A stretch of 64,000 nt of DNA, taken from Erythrobacter litoralis HTCC2594 (GTDB taxonomy: Bacteria > Pseudomonadota > Alphaproteobacteria > Sphingomonadales > Sphingomonadaceae). The DNA lies in contig NC_007722.1 of NCBI RefSeq assembly GCF_000013005.1, positions 2,423,501 through 2,487,500 of the forward strand, given 5' to 3'. The position numbers and the translations under genes are program-made. Under the pieces are notes generated by a model. The model worked only from the letters and a program-made list of their open reading frames with translations. It did no database searches and was not told the DNA's origin. Positions 36,349 through 45,735 of this stretch are shown here, piece by piece. Each line of letters begins with the position of its first letter. Position 1 is the stretch's first letter.

Positions 36349-37566
36349 GTGTTGCGCCTCCCCGAGCTGCGGCGCTTCCTGCTGGGCCTGATCGGTCCGC
36401 GGGCGGATGCCGGGCTTGCCGAGCGTCTGACCGAAGCCGACTGGCAGCGCATCGACATCATCGCGGCGCAACACCGGCTGTCGCCGCATCTGCACGGCCG
36501 GCTCGAGCGCGGCGAGCTCGATTGCGCCGTTCCCCCCGACACGCGAGCCGGGTGGCAGAAGGCCCACCGCGCCAACGCGCTGGCCGTGCTGAGCCAGCGC
36601 CGTGCCCTGCTCGAAGTCGACGCCCTGCTGCGCAAGCGGGGAATCACGCCGGTTGCGCTCAAGGGTGCGTGGTGCGCCTGGCATGCCTATCCTGCCGCGT
36701 CGGAGCGACCGATGCGCGATATCGATCTCTTGGTGGGTCACGATCGCGCGCTCGATGCCTTCGCCATCCTGCTGGAAAACGGCTTCCGGCAGGAAGCGGC
36801 CTCGGCCCGCACGCCGGAAGCATCGCTCGCTCACGACAAGCACCTGCCGCCGCTGGTCTCGCCGGAAGGGGTGCGGTTCGAATTGCACATGCGATTGTGG
36901 GAGCGGCCCGAAGCGATCGGTTGGTGGATGCCCGAAGGCGAGGACGCAGCCATGCTGTCCCGCGCTACACCCGTCGATGTCGACGATCCTGTCCACTATC
37001 TCGCGCCGGACGACATGCTGGTGCATTTCACGATCCATGCGGCGTTGAGCAACCGCCTGAACGGCGGGCCGCTCGGGCTGATCGACATCGATGCCCTGCT
37101 CGCCAGATCCGCGATCGACTGGGACGCGACATGGGATCGCGGCCGATCCGGTGGGTGGGACCGGGCCCTGGCGCTCATCCTTCATTGCGTCGATCGCTGG
37201 CGCAGGCCGGGGCTGCTCGAAGAGAGCGGCTGCCCGCTCGCGATCGACGAAAGCCTGCTCGGAATGGCGCCCGACCTGCTGCTGCAGGACCTCGGCCAGA
37301 CCAAGACCGTAGGCCTGCTGGCAACGCTGCGCGGCGCGCTGGCCCGCGACGGAATGAGCGGGGTCCTTGCGCAGCTTTCGGATCGCGCCCGGGGCGGCGA
37401 CCGCGGGCGGTTCATGGAAGACGCAGACATTGCAGGCGCCCATTCCAGCTGGGCAGTGGAGCGGCTCATCGGCACTGTACGCTCCGCCGTCGCCCGCGAT
37501 ACGCGGCGCGTCGCCGGCCACAGTGCCCGGCTCGGCTGCTGGCTCGAAGGGGAGCGGTCGTCGTGA
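36349..37566 (+). CDS. Nucleotidyltransferase family protein (NTP_transf_5-like) of the exopolysaccharide locus
   Basis: From GTG 36349 the product has 405 residues. The nucleotidyltransferase signature is visible as KGAWCAWHAYPAASERPMRD followed by IDLLVG (the Asp-x-Asp metal pair), with the rest mostly helical. Proteins of this uncharacterised family recur in exopolysaccharide and exosortase loci, often with HPr-kinase-like genes; their substrate is unknown. The start is placed just after the lptA stop; the longer open frame from 36235 overlaps lptA. It begins the + strand arm of the locus and the flippase gene follows after 16 bases. Confidence 0.72.
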   Translation: MLRLPELRRFLLGLIGPRADAGLAERLTEADWQRIDIIAAQHRLSPHLHGRLERGELDCAVPPDTRAGWQKAHRANALAVLSQRRALLEVDALLRKRGITPVALKGAWCAWHAYPAASERPMRDIDLLVGHDRALDAFAILLENGFRQEAASARTPEASLAHDKHLPPLVSPEGVRFELHMRLWERPEAIGWWMPEGEDAAMLSRATPVDVDDPVHYLAPDDMLVHFTIHAALSNRLNGGPLGLIDIDALLARSAIDWDATWDRGRSGGWDRALALILHCVDRWRRPGLLEESGCPLAIDESLLGMAPDLLLQDLGQTKTVGLLATLRGALARDGMSGVLAQLSDRARGGDRGRFMEDADIAGAHSSWAVERLIGTVRSAVARDTRRVAGHSARLGCWLEGERSS

Positions 37567-37582
37567 AACGGAGGCCCACGAG

Positions 37583-39103
37583 ATGCCTCCGCCAACGGGA
37601 TTGCGCCTGACCATGCGGATCGCGACCGCTTTCGGGACCAATCTTGCCGGGCAGGTGCTGCGACTGGCCATCGCGGTCCTCACGGTTCCCCTGTTCGCCG
37701 CCTATTTCGGCGCGGCACGGTTCGGCACCTATTACTTTCTGCTGGCGCTGATGCCCTATTTCCAGGTCCACGCGCTGGCCGTCAGTCGCCAGGTCACGGC
37801 TCTTTCCGCGCGAGCCGAGGCGGGCGAAGGCCGGTTGCAGCAAATGCGGGCCGAGCTCGGATCGTCTGTTGCGATCGGGACGATCATCAGCGTTGTGCTG
37901 ACTACGGCATTTTTCGTCGGTTATCCATGGATGATGCAGGGGGTCGAGAGCGCCGAGGCACTCGCCGCGGAGATCGCCCGCGCGCGGCCATGGGCAGCGG
38001 CGATCGTCGTGCTCGATGTCGTCATCGTCCTTCAGACCGCGCAGATGGAGGGCCGCAAGGCCTTCGCACCCTCCAACATCGCGCAGATCACCGGCCAGGC
38101 CGCCACGCTTCTGCTGCCGCTGACGGCCTTCATCTACGACGGCAGCTTCGACCGGATGATTGCCGGGGTGGCGCTGGCCCGGCTCGTCCAGGTGCTGGTC
38201 GGCCTGCGCTGGGCGCCTCTCTTGCCGATCCTCGCGCTTGTCCGCAGCGGCCTCCGCATGCCGCGAAGCCTCGGCATCGATTTCGGGATGCTGACCGTTT
38301 CCGCCATTTGCAACGCCGTCAGTCGCACGCTCGACCGGATCGTGATCGGGACGTCGGCCAGTGCGGCGGCGCTGTATTTCTATTCGGCTCCGATGGGCGG
38401 CACGGCGCGCCTGTCCATGCTCGGCCGCTCGATGGGAGCGACCATGGCGCCCTTCTTCGCCACGGGCGAGGCCGACCAGCGCAGGGTGCAGGCGGCAAAG
38501 GCGTCGAATGCGGTGCTGGCGCTCCTGTTCCCGGTCTGCGCCTTCGGCATCGTCAGTGCTCCCTTGCTCATGACTGTGTGGGTCGATGCCGAATTTGCCG
38601 AGCGCGGCACCACGTTCTTCCGGCTCGGGCTCATCGGAGTCATGGGATCGTCGGTTGCGCAGGTCCCCGCCGTCCTGATGCAGTCCACCGGGCGGTCCAA
38701 ATTCGTGACCGTGCAGCAATTGATCGAGCTGCCGCCCTTTGCGTTCGCGCTGCTCTGGGCAAGCACCCACAATCTTGTCGCCGTGGCCTGGGTGGTGGCG
38801 CTGAGAATGGTTGTTTCCGGCCTGGTCCAGATGACGGTCGCGGGCGTGCCGCGGCGCGCCATCGCGGCAGCGATCGCTTGCATCGCGGCGGCCGTCGCGC
38901 TGAGCCTCGCGGCACCGTCGCTCGACCATCTGCCCCCTCTGTCGGCTCTGGCGGCGGGCGGGGGCGCAGCGCTGGGTGCAAGCCTGATCGTCCACCTGCT
39001 TTCCCCGGATACAATGCGTTTCGCCTGCGAACTGATTGTCGCCCGCCTGCATCGCCGCCAGAAGACTGCGCTGCCATATCCGGAGCGAAACAATGGCCCG
39101 TAG
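37583..39103 (+). CDS. Polysaccharide flippase (Wzx/MOP-type)
   Basis: The 506-residue polytopic protein of the lipopolysaccharide biosynthesis/MATE-like superfamily has about 12-14 helices spread along the chain. It opens with RIATAFGTNLAGQVLRLAIA and the PLFAAYFGAARFGTYYFLLA pair typical of Wzx. It would flip undecaprenyl-linked repeat units across the inner membrane. ATG 37583 has ACGGAGG 8 bases upstream, which fixes the start; the frame is open from 37367. Its 3' end overlaps the next gene by 11 bases, indicating an operon. Confidence 0.88.
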   Translation: MPPPTGLRLTMRIATAFGTNLAGQVLRLAIAVLTVPLFAAYFGAARFGTYYFLLALMPYFQVHALAVSRQVTALSARAEAGEGRLQQMRAELGSSVAIGTIISVVLTTAFFVGYPWMMQGVESAEALAAEIARARPWAAAIVVLDVVIVLQTAQMEGRKAFAPSNIAQITGQAATLLLPLTAFIYDGSFDRMIAGVALARLVQVLVGLRWAPLLPILALVRSGLRMPRSLGIDFGMLTVSAICNAVSRTLDRIVIGTSASAAALYFYSAPMGGTARLSMLGRSMGATMAPFFATGEADQRRVQAAKASNAVLALLFPVCAFGIVSAPLLMTVWVDAEFAERGTTFFRLGLIGVMGSSVAQVPAVLMQSTGRSKFVTVQQLIELPPFAFALLWASTHNLVAVAWVVALRMVVSGLVQMTVAGVPRRAIAAAIACIAAAVALSLAAPSLDHLPPLSALAAGGGAALGASLIVHLLSPDTMRFACELIVARLHRRQKTALPYPERNNGP

Positions 39104-40391
39104 CGGCGACCAAACGCCACCGGGGACGCGCGGATTCGTCGCAGCGACGGTGTTTGCTTTTGCAACGCTCCTGCTGGTCGGGGGCACCGCCGCACCCCTC
39201 AACGTCTTGCTCTGCTTCCTCGCCAGCCTGCCGGTGTTGTATATGCTGCTTGGGGGCGCGAGAGCCGCCCCGCTCGGCTGGCCCGTTTGGCTGGCGCTGG
39301 CACTCTATGCGCTGGCGTGGCTCCAGCTCCTACCGCTGCCGCCTGCCCTCTGGACCGCCCTGCCGGGCCGCGAGCTGGCGGTTCAGGTGCTGACCGTCGC
39401 CGGCTTGCCGCCCGGCTGGCGACCCGTCGCGCTCGATCCCGGCGCAGCGGCCATTTCGCTGGTCTCCATCACGGCTCCGCTGGTCCTGCTGGTCGCGATT
39501 ACCAAGCTGACACCGGGCGAATTGGAGCGCGTGCTGCGCGCCATCGTGATGCTGGCTCTCCTGACGGCAATTCTCGGCGTGGTCCAGCGCGTGACGGGAG
39601 GCCTGAACTTTTACGATACGGCCCATGCAGGCTACGCCACCGGCCTGTTTGCCAACCGCAATCATCACGCAGCCTTCCTGGCCTGCGCGCTGCTTTTCCT
39701 GCCTGCGATCGCTAGCCGCGAAAGCCGTCGGGACCTGGGCCTTTGCGCCGCCGCGAGCATCATCCTGTATGTCGGCATTCTGGCGACGACATCGCGCGCC
39801 GGTATCGTGCTGGGGACGGCCGCATTGCCGACAGCCTGGATCGTGCTGGTGCGGCCGGGATGGCGCGTCCTGCTGGCTGGCGGAATTGCCGCTCTGGTGG
39901 CCGGTTGGTTGTTGCTGCAGGTCCCTGCCCTGGCGCCGGTGTTCGATCGCTTCGGCGCGCTCGGTGAGGATCAGCGCCTGATCATGGCCGAAGGCAGTGC
40001 CGCAGCAGCCCGCGCATTCTTTCCGTGGGGGTCCGGCTGGGGCAGCTTCGTGCCGGTCTACATGGCCTTCGAAGACCTCGACACCATGACCGGGCGCTAT
40101 ATCGTCGCCGCCCACAACGACTATCTGCAGCTCGTCGTGGAGGGCGGGCTCTTCGGGCTGCTGGTGGCCCTGGCAGGACCGGCGACCTTTGCCGCATTCG
40201 CCTTGCGCAACTGGCGCGGACGCGCGTCGGCGGCGGCATGGTCGCTCTGGCTGGCAGGCACGCTATTGCTGCTTCATTCGCTCGTCGATTTTCCGTTGCG
40301 GACCGGTGCCTTGGCCGCCTTGCTGGCGCTGTCAGTGGCTGCACAGGAAATCCTGCGAACGCCATTGCCTTCGAAGCGCGACGACGGTTAA
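39093..40391 (+). CDS. O-antigen ligase/polymerase family protein (Wzy-like), first copy
   Basis: The 432-residue membrane protein has about 11 helices. The family-typical periplasmic region includes GLFANRNHHAAFLACALLFL and FPWGSGWGSFVPVYMAFE, with AAHNDYLQLVVEGGLFGLLV after it (the conserved His-Asn-x-Tyr-Leu motif of the Wzy_C family). It is the probable repeat-unit polymerase of this arm. It overlaps the flippase gene and ends 43 bases before the Wza-like gene. A second polymerase-like gene lies at 50665-52017 and a third, more distant, at 19364-20740. Confidence 0.88.
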   Translation: MARSGDQTPPGTRGFVAATVFAFATLLLVGGTAAPLNVLLCFLASLPVLYMLLGGARAAPLGWPVWLALALYALAWLQLLPLPPALWTALPGRELAVQVLTVAGLPPGWRPVALDPGAAAISLVSITAPLVLLVAITKLTPGELERVLRAIVMLALLTAILGVVQRVTGGLNFYDTAHAGYATGLFANRNHHAAFLACALLFLPAIASRESRRDLGLCAAASIILYVGILATTSRAGIVLGTAALPTAWIVLVRPGWRVLLAGGIAALVAGWLLLQVPALAPVFDRFGALGEDQRLIMAEGSAAAARAFFPWGSGWGSFVPVYMAFEDLDTMTGRYIVAAHNDYLQLVVEGGLFGLLVALAGPATFAAFALRNWRGRASAAAWSLWLAGTLLLLHSLVDFPLRTGALAALLALSVAAQEILRTPLPSKRDDG

Positions 40392-40434
40392 AGTCTTCGC
40401 AGGATCCGGGGGGTTGGAAGGGACGCAGTCGGCT

Positions 40435-41169
40435 ATGCTGCCAAGGCTTACTCTATTGATTCCATTCGCGCTGGCGCTGGCCGCGTGCGGGACCGGACCC
40501 GATCCTGTCCTGCCCGCCGGAAGCGCGGCATACGATGCGATACCCGAAGGCAACGTGTTCGCCCCGCGCCGGGTTGAAATCGGCCCCAGCGACACCCTGA
40601 AAGTGACGGTTTTCCGGGAGCCCGATCTGTCGCTGGAAGGCGCGACGGTCGATCCCGACGGCAACATCCAGGTGCCGCTGCTCGGCACGGTCGACGCGAC
40701 CGGCATGACGGCAGCCGAATTCGCCCGCGATCTCGAGCGGCGCTTTGCCGCCAGGTTTCTCGTCGACCCGAGCGTGACGGTCTCCATCACGCAGACCTCG
40801 CAGAGGCAGGTAACCGTTGCCGGGGCAGTGACCCAGCCAGGCGTCTACGAGATCCCCGGGCGCATTTCTCTGATCGATGCCGTTTCCCTCGCCCGCGGGC
40901 CGACCAATGTCGCGAAATACGATCAGGTCGTGGTGTTTCGCCGTTTCAACGGCGAACGTGTTGGCGGGATATTCGATCTCGGAAGAATCAACGCCGGGCT
41001 AGCGCCCGATATCGAAATTCTCGGCGGCGATCAGGTGCTGGTCGGAACGGACGGCCTCAAGGTTGCCTATCGCGATGCCCTGCAGGCTGCACCCCTGCTC
41101 AACATCTTTACGACCTTCGCCTTGGTGGATCGCGACGGCAACCAGTCGGCCGGCGAACCTGCCAATTAA
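40435..41169 (+). CDS. Polysaccharide export lipoprotein (Wza/BexD-like)
   Basis: The 244-residue outer-membrane polysaccharide export protein begins MLPRLTLLIPFALALAACG with a lipobox. The poly-export domain contains IGPSDTLKVTVFREPDLS and VDPDGNIQVPLLGTV; a SLBB domain follows with VTVAGAVTQPGVYEIPG. It is shorter than E. coli Wza (about 380), so it lacks the extra D-domains; short forms are common in alphaproteobacteria. It would form the channel paired with the Wzc-like kinase encoded immediately downstream. Confidence 0.94.
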   Translation: MLPRLTLLIPFALALAACGTGPDPVLPAGSAAYDAIPEGNVFAPRRVEIGPSDTLKVTVFREPDLSLEGATVDPDGNIQVPLLGTVDATGMTAAEFARDLERRFAARFLVDPSVTVSITQTSQRQVTVAGAVTQPGVYEIPGRISLIDAVSLARGPTNVAKYDQVVVFRRFNGERVGGIFDLGRINAGLAPDIEILGGDQVLVGTDGLKVAYRDALQAAPLLNIFTTFALVDRDGNQSAGEPAN

Positions 41170-41187
41170 CCGGAAGCACTCGCCCAT

Positions 41188-43347
41188 ATGAACGCACCCG
41201 CCCCTACCGTCGATCCATCCAAAGAGGCGTTCTCCGACGAGCGGGGCATGCCCAATTTCGGGATCGACCTGCGGCGCATCTGGGCCGCGATCTATCGCCA
41301 TCGCTTCGTTGTGGCAGGAATCATGGCACTGGCACTGGCCGCTGCCATCGTGCTGACGATCATCACGACGCCGGTTTTCAGCGCCAGGGTTTCGCTCCAG
41401 ATCGACAGCAGCACAACCGAGGTCCTCGAGGAAGAGACCACCTTTCGCGCCCTGGATTGGGATGTCGATCGCTTTCTCCAGACGCAGATCGACGTCCTGC
41501 TGAGCAAGGGCACGGCGCTCAAGCTTATCGAGGACATGGATCTCGCGCGCGACGACACCTTCTTCGAGCGGATGCAGGTGCCCGCGCCTCAAACCGCCGC
41601 GCCGGGCAAGACCATGGCGGAAACCCGGCTCGATGCCATCGCATCGGTGCTGCAGAGCAACGTTTATGCCGACTTGCCGCGCTATAGCCGCATCCTGGAA
41701 CTGTCTTACCTCAGCCCGGATTCCGAATATGCGGCACAAATCGCCAACGGTTATGCCGAAGCCTTCATCGCCAGCAATCTCGAAAGGCGCTTCGATTCCT
41801 CGTCCTACGCCCGCGAATATCTGACCGAGCAGCTGGCCGAGGCCAAGCAGGCGCTCGAAGAGGCCGAGAGGGCGCAGGTCGAGTATGCGCGCGCCAACAA
41901 CCTCGTGAACCTGCAATCCGATTCGGACGACGAATCTCCAGGCTCGCTGACCCAACGCACGCTCGTTTCGGCCAATGATGCTCTCGGCGAGGCGCGCAGC
42001 CGGCGCCTCCTGCTGGAAGAGCGATATCGCGCCGCCCAGCGCGGCGATCCGCTGGCGGTGCCCGAAGCACAGAACAACGCCTATATCATTGAGTTGCAGC
42101 GCGAACTTGCCGAAGCCGAAGGGCAGATCAGCCAGAACGCGACACGCTATCGCGAAGACCATCCGGTGATGCTCGAGCAGCGGCGGCGCGCTGCCGCGCT
42201 CCGGGCCGATCTCGAGAATGCTGTCGCCAATGTTCGCGGCTCGCTGAGGCAGCAATATGAAACGGCCGCACGCAACGAGCGGCGCCTGGCCGCGGATGTC
42301 GCCCAACTGCGCGGGGCAACAGCGAGCGAGCAGGCTGCGCGGGTGCAATACAATATCCTCGCGCGCGAAACCTCGACCCGGCGCGACATGTACGACGCGC
42401 TGCTGTCCCGCTTCCAGGAGGTCAGCGCGTCGGCGGGGATCACCAACAGCAACATCGCCATCATCGATCCCGCCGACGTGCCGCGCGCGCCCGTCCGCCC
42501 GACTCCGATCGTCAATATCGCGCTCGGGCTTCTCCTCGGCGCAGCCATCGCAGGCGTCTATGTTTTCATCCGCGAATTCGTCGACGACGCCGCCCGCACG
42601 CCGGACGACGTGGTCGAACGTTTCGGGCTGCCGTTCCTTGGCAGCGTGCCCAAACTCGAAAAGAAGACCGGGATCGCCGCAACACTGGACAACCCGAAGT
42701 CCAGCGCGTCCGAAGCCTTCGCCGCTTTGCGCACCTCGCTCGGCCTTCTCGGGCCGGATGGCGTCAAGGATGTCCTGATCACCAGCAGCCAGCAGTCCGA
42801 AGGCAAGAGCTTCGTCGCCTATGGCATTGCGCGCAGCTTCGCCCGTGAAGGACGCAAGGTGCTGGTTGTCGATGCGGATTTGCGACGCCCGTCGCAGCAC
42901 TCGATGTTCGGGGTATCGCGCGAGGTCGGCTTGACCAACATTCTGACCCGCCAGGTTGCGCCGGCCGAAGCGATCCAGAACGTGCTCGAAAATATCGATC
43001 TGGTGCCATCCGGGCCGCTGCCCCCTTCGGTGCCCGAATATTTCACCGGCCCGTCTTTCGTCGAATTCCGCAATTGGGCGCGCGAAAAGTACGATATCGT
43101 GATTTTCGACGGGCCGCCGGTGATGGGGCTCGCCGATACCGTTCTGCTCGGACAGAAGATCGAGCACCTGATCTTCATGGTTGAGGCCGGTCTAGCGAGT
43201 CAGGGGCGGATGGCGGCCGCGATCCGCCGCCTGCGCAATAACGAAGTCGAAATCGATGGCGCGGTTCTGAACAAGTTCGATCCGCACAGTGCGGGATACG
43301 GCTACGAATACGGTTACTATTACAGCTACGAGGCCGAGACGGCCTGA
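41188..43347 (+). CDS. Polysaccharide co-polymerase / BY-kinase (Wzc-like)
   Basis: The protein has 719 residues. An N-terminal Wzz domain with a membrane helix (about 45-60) is followed by a coiled-coil periplasmic region and a second helix near 440. The cytoplasmic tyrosine kinase has Walker A (SSQQSEGKSF), Walker A' (VLVVDADLRRPS) and Walker B (VIFDGPPVMGLAD). The C-terminus carries a Tyr cluster, YGYEYGYYYSYE, the usual autophosphorylation site. It controls chain length and export with the Wza-like protein. Its stop overlaps the next gene's ATG by one base. Confidence 0.95.
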   Translation: MNAPAPTVDPSKEAFSDERGMPNFGIDLRRIWAAIYRHRFVVAGIMALALAAAIVLTIITTPVFSARVSLQIDSSTTEVLEEETTFRALDWDVDRFLQTQIDVLLSKGTALKLIEDMDLARDDTFFERMQVPAPQTAAPGKTMAETRLDAIASVLQSNVYADLPRYSRILELSYLSPDSEYAAQIANGYAEAFIASNLERRFDSSSYAREYLTEQLAEAKQALEEAERAQVEYARANNLVNLQSDSDDESPGSLTQRTLVSANDALGEARSRRLLLEERYRAAQRGDPLAVPEAQNNAYIIELQRELAEAEGQISQNATRYREDHPVMLEQRRRAAALRADLENAVANVRGSLRQQYETAARNERRLAADVAQLRGATASEQAARVQYNILARETSTRRDMYDALLSRFQEVSASAGITNSNIAIIDPADVPRAPVRPTPIVNIALGLLLGAAIAGVYVFIREFVDDAARTPDDVVERFGLPFLGSVPKLEKKTGIAATLDNPKSSASEAFAALRTSLGLLGPDGVKDVLITSSQQSEGKSFVAYGIARSFAREGRKVLVVDADLRRPSQHSMFGVSREVGLTNILTRQVAPAEAIQNVLENIDLVPSGPLPPSVPEYFTGPSFVEFRNWAREKYDIVIFDGPPVMGLADTVLLGQKIEHLIFMVEAGLASQGRMAAAIRRLRNNEVEIDGAVLNKFDPHSAGYGYEYGYYYSYEAETA

Positions 43348-44477
43348 TGCCGAAGGCGGTGGCGCTCGTTGCTACGGCGCTTGCGGGCGGCCTGGGCCTG
43401 AGCCTGCTGCTACCACCGGCGCTGCCGGTCGACCCGGCCGCCGCGGCAGGATTTGCGCCGTACAACGCCGAACTCCAGCTGGCCGCGTCGCGGCAAGTCG
43501 CGATCGAACAGGCTGGCGGCTACCGGGCGGCCAGCGCCCGGCTGGCTTTGCGCGCGCTCGACGCGATGCCTTACAATCAGGGCGCGCTCGCGGTGGCGAG
43601 CGAGATGGGCGGACTGCCGGACCGAACCCAGGCCATCAACATCGCTGCCGCCCTTGGCTGGCGCGACCCGCTCGCCAACGCGCGGCTGGTGCAATTGGCC
43701 CTCAGCGAAAACTCCGTGACCGTTGCGGCACAACGGATCGATGCACTCGGTCGAACCCAGGGCGGTGCATTCGCAGCCGCCGGCGCCGATCGCCTCATGG
43801 CCATGGAGGGCGGACCCCAGGCCTTGGCGGAACGGGCGGCATACCGATCGGGCGGGCGATGGTGGATCACCTATTTGCGTCTCCCCCCGGTCGACCAGGC
43901 CAGCCAGCGGGGCCGCCTCGCTTTCGCGCGGTCGATCGACAGAAATGACGGCACTTGGCTGCGCTGGATCGTGGCCGCGATGACCGGCAGTTTACAGGGC
44001 CCATCGGCCCAATCCGATGGCTACGCGCTATGGCGCGAGACGGTCGCCGATCCCTCGGCCTTTGGCCCGGTTCTCTATGACGAACGGCTCGAGATGTTTG
44101 GCCGGCACACCGCTCCGCTCGGTGGCGAATGGCGTCGCCATGCCAACGCGCCCTTCGCGGCTGAGCGGACCGGCGGGGGGCTGGAATTGGGCCGGCTTCG
44201 GCAAGCGGGGGGCACGGTTTTGTCGCAGATGTTCCGCGCAGGTCCGGGAAGTTATCGCCTCGAGGTCGAAGGCGAGGCGCAGACTTCCGCATTGCGCTGG
44301 TCGATAGCCTGCGCGGGTGGCCGGAATGTGTTTTCGACCAGCGAGCTCGTCGGCGCATGGTCGTTCGCTCTACCAAGGGATTGCAGCCAGCCGATCCTGC
44401 TCCTTGCCGCAGACGGGAAGGGCGCACGGGGTGGAGCCGCACGGCTGGAACGCGTAGCCGTCGAGCCGGTATCGTGA
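43347..44477 (+). CDS. Exopolysaccharide-locus protein of unknown function, exported
   Basis: The 376-residue protein has an N-terminal hydrophobic segment (VALVATALAGGLGLSLLLPP), either a signal peptide or an anchor. Residues 45-200 are Ala/Leu-rich helical pairs that look TPR-like (LQLAASRQVAIEQAGGYRAA, RLALRALDAMPYNQGALAVA). The C-terminal part (about 230-376) is beta-rich with GSYRLEVEGEAQTSALRWSI and could be a carbohydrate-binding-like fold. Gene overlaps at both ends (TGATG with the Wzc-like gene, GTGA with the acyltransferase) place it firmly in the operon. I do not recognise the family. Confidence 0.7.
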   Translation: MPKAVALVATALAGGLGLSLLLPPALPVDPAAAAGFAPYNAELQLAASRQVAIEQAGGYRAASARLALRALDAMPYNQGALAVASEMGGLPDRTQAINIAAALGWRDPLANARLVQLALSENSVTVAAQRIDALGRTQGGAFAAAGADRLMAMEGGPQALAERAAYRSGGRWWITYLRLPPVDQASQRGRLAFARSIDRNDGTWLRWIVAAMTGSLQGPSAQSDGYALWRETVADPSAFGPVLYDERLEMFGRHTAPLGGEWRRHANAPFAAERTGGGLELGRLRQAGGTVLSQMFRAGPGSYRLEVEGEAQTSALRWSIACAGGRNVFSTSELVGAWSFALPRDCSQPILLLAADGKGARGGAARLERVAVEPVS

Positions 44478-45049
44478 CCGAGCCCCTCGATGCCGAAGCC
44501 CGTGACACGCTCGGCGGAGGCCCGAGCTTCTCAGTCGCCAATCGCCTCGAACGTGCGCTTTTCGCCGTGTGCTGGACGCTGTTTGCGTGGGTCCTGCCGC
44601 CGCCTTTGGGGTGGGGCTGGCGACGCTTTCTCCTCCGCCTCTTCGGGGCCCGGATCGAAGCGAAGGCAAAGGTCTATCCCAGCGCGAAAATCTGGTTGCC
44701 GCGACATTTGCGGATGGCGGCAGGCTCGACGCTCGGGCCCTCGGCCAATTGCTACAACATGGCGCCGATCTCGCTCGGTGCCGGTGCCATTGTATCGCAA
44801 CGCGCCTTCCTGTGCGCGGGCGACCACGATTTCCGGAATCCGAGCTTCCAGCTTGTCGCCCGACCGATCGTCCTTGAACCGCAAAGCTGGGTCGCGGCGG
44901 AGGCTTTCGTCGGGCCCGGTGTGACATTGGCCGAAGGATCGGTGCTGGCTGCCCGGGGGGTCGCCGCGAAGGACCTCCCCGCATGGACCATCTGGGGCGG
45001 CAATCCCGCAGCGCAAATTGGGACGCGCGACCGGCGGGCGACCCGCTAG
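44474..45049 (+). CDS. Hexapeptide-repeat acyltransferase (WcaF/LbH type)
   Basis: The 191-residue protein has left-handed beta-helix sequence: imperfect hexapeptides from about 70 to 170 (KVYPSAKIWLPRHLRMAAGS, VGPGVTLAEGSVLAARGVAA) and the family ending WTIWGGNPAAQIG. It belongs to the sugar O-acetyltransferase group related to WcaF. It probably acetylates a sugar of the repeat unit using acetyl-CoA in the cytoplasm. The GTG start overlaps the previous stop (GTGA). It ends 4 bases into the convergent sulfotransferase-like gene. Confidence 0.88.
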   Translation: MTEPLDAEARDTLGGGPSFSVANRLERALFAVCWTLFAWVLPPPLGWGWRRFLLRLFGARIEAKAKVYPSAKIWLPRHLRMAAGSTLGPSANCYNMAPISLGAGAIVSQRAFLCAGDHDFRNPSFQLVARPIVLEPQSWVAAEAFVGPGVTLAEGSVLAARGVAAKDLPAWTIWGGNPAAQIGTRDRRATR

Positions 45050-45726
45050 GCCGCAGTCAGCCGGTCGAACAGAGCATTGGCCTCAGCCAGTGTCCTCGCA
45101 TCGAAAGCAAGGTCGAGCGCATTGCGGTGAACCAGCTTGTCTTCGCTGGGCCGCGCCAGACCCAGCACATCGTTCACCGGATTGGCCGCGTTGATGGCAT
45201 CGATCTGGGCAAAAACAGCGGTGCGGCCGGCCTCGCTGTCATCGCAGCGATCGAACCGGGTCCCGAATGTCGCGTTTACCGCGTCGATCACGCCGCCCAT
45301 GTCGGAAGTCACTGTCTCAAAATCCGCGACGACGACGCGGTCCGAAACTCGCAGCACCGCGCGGTGGAAAGCGATCCATCGGTCGAGCGCGCGGTCGGGA
45401 TCGAACCTTTCCATCACGCGCAGGCTGGCGATGGCATCCGCCGGTCGGCGTATCAACACGACCACGGGAATGCCCAGTCGCGCGCCTTCGAGAACCTGCG
45501 CCTCCGCATGGGTATGATGCGCGATCGTGACCGGGCGCTGCTGCGCCGTTTCGAAGGCGACCACGGCATAGGTGTTGGCCGAGCGGGGAAACCCTTCGAA
45601 GACGATGTCGGTATCCGGCCCAACTGCAAGATGCCTGAAACCGGGCCGCGCCGTCAGGCGATAGAGTGGCAGGAACAGCCGCGGATACGGAGACACGCAG
45701 TTCTTGATCCACGACCGGATTGACAT
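45046..45726 (-). CDS. Sulfotransferase-like protein
   Basis: From ATG 45726 the product has 226 residues. It has a P-loop-like FEGFPRSANTY (43-53), matching the 5'-phosphosulfate-binding loop of sulfotransferases, and PVVVLIRRPADAIASLRVM, matching their 3'-phosphate-binding region. No membrane segment is seen. The predicted role is transfer of sulfate from PAPS to a sugar of the exopolysaccharide; no PAPS synthesis gene is nearby. Its start is only 9 bases from the divergent glycosyltransferase start. Confidence 0.65.
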   Translation of the reverse strand: MSIRSWIKNCVSPYPRLFLPLYRLTARPGFRHLAVGPDTDIVFEGFPRSANTYAVVAFETAQQRPVTIAHHTHAEAQVLEGARLGIPVVVLIRRPADAIASLRVMERFDPDRALDRWIAFHRAVLRVSDRVVVADFETVTSDMGGVIDAVNATFGTRFDRCDDSEAGRTAVFAQIDAINAANPVNDVLGLARPSEDKLVHRNALDLAFDARTLAEANALFDRLTAA

Positions 45727-45735
45727 AGGCTGCGC

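Noticed and set aside
45046..45726. Kinase or GTPase reading of the P-loop-like segment
   Set aside because: FPRSANT lacks the GxxxxGK[S/T] pattern and fits the sulfotransferase loop better.
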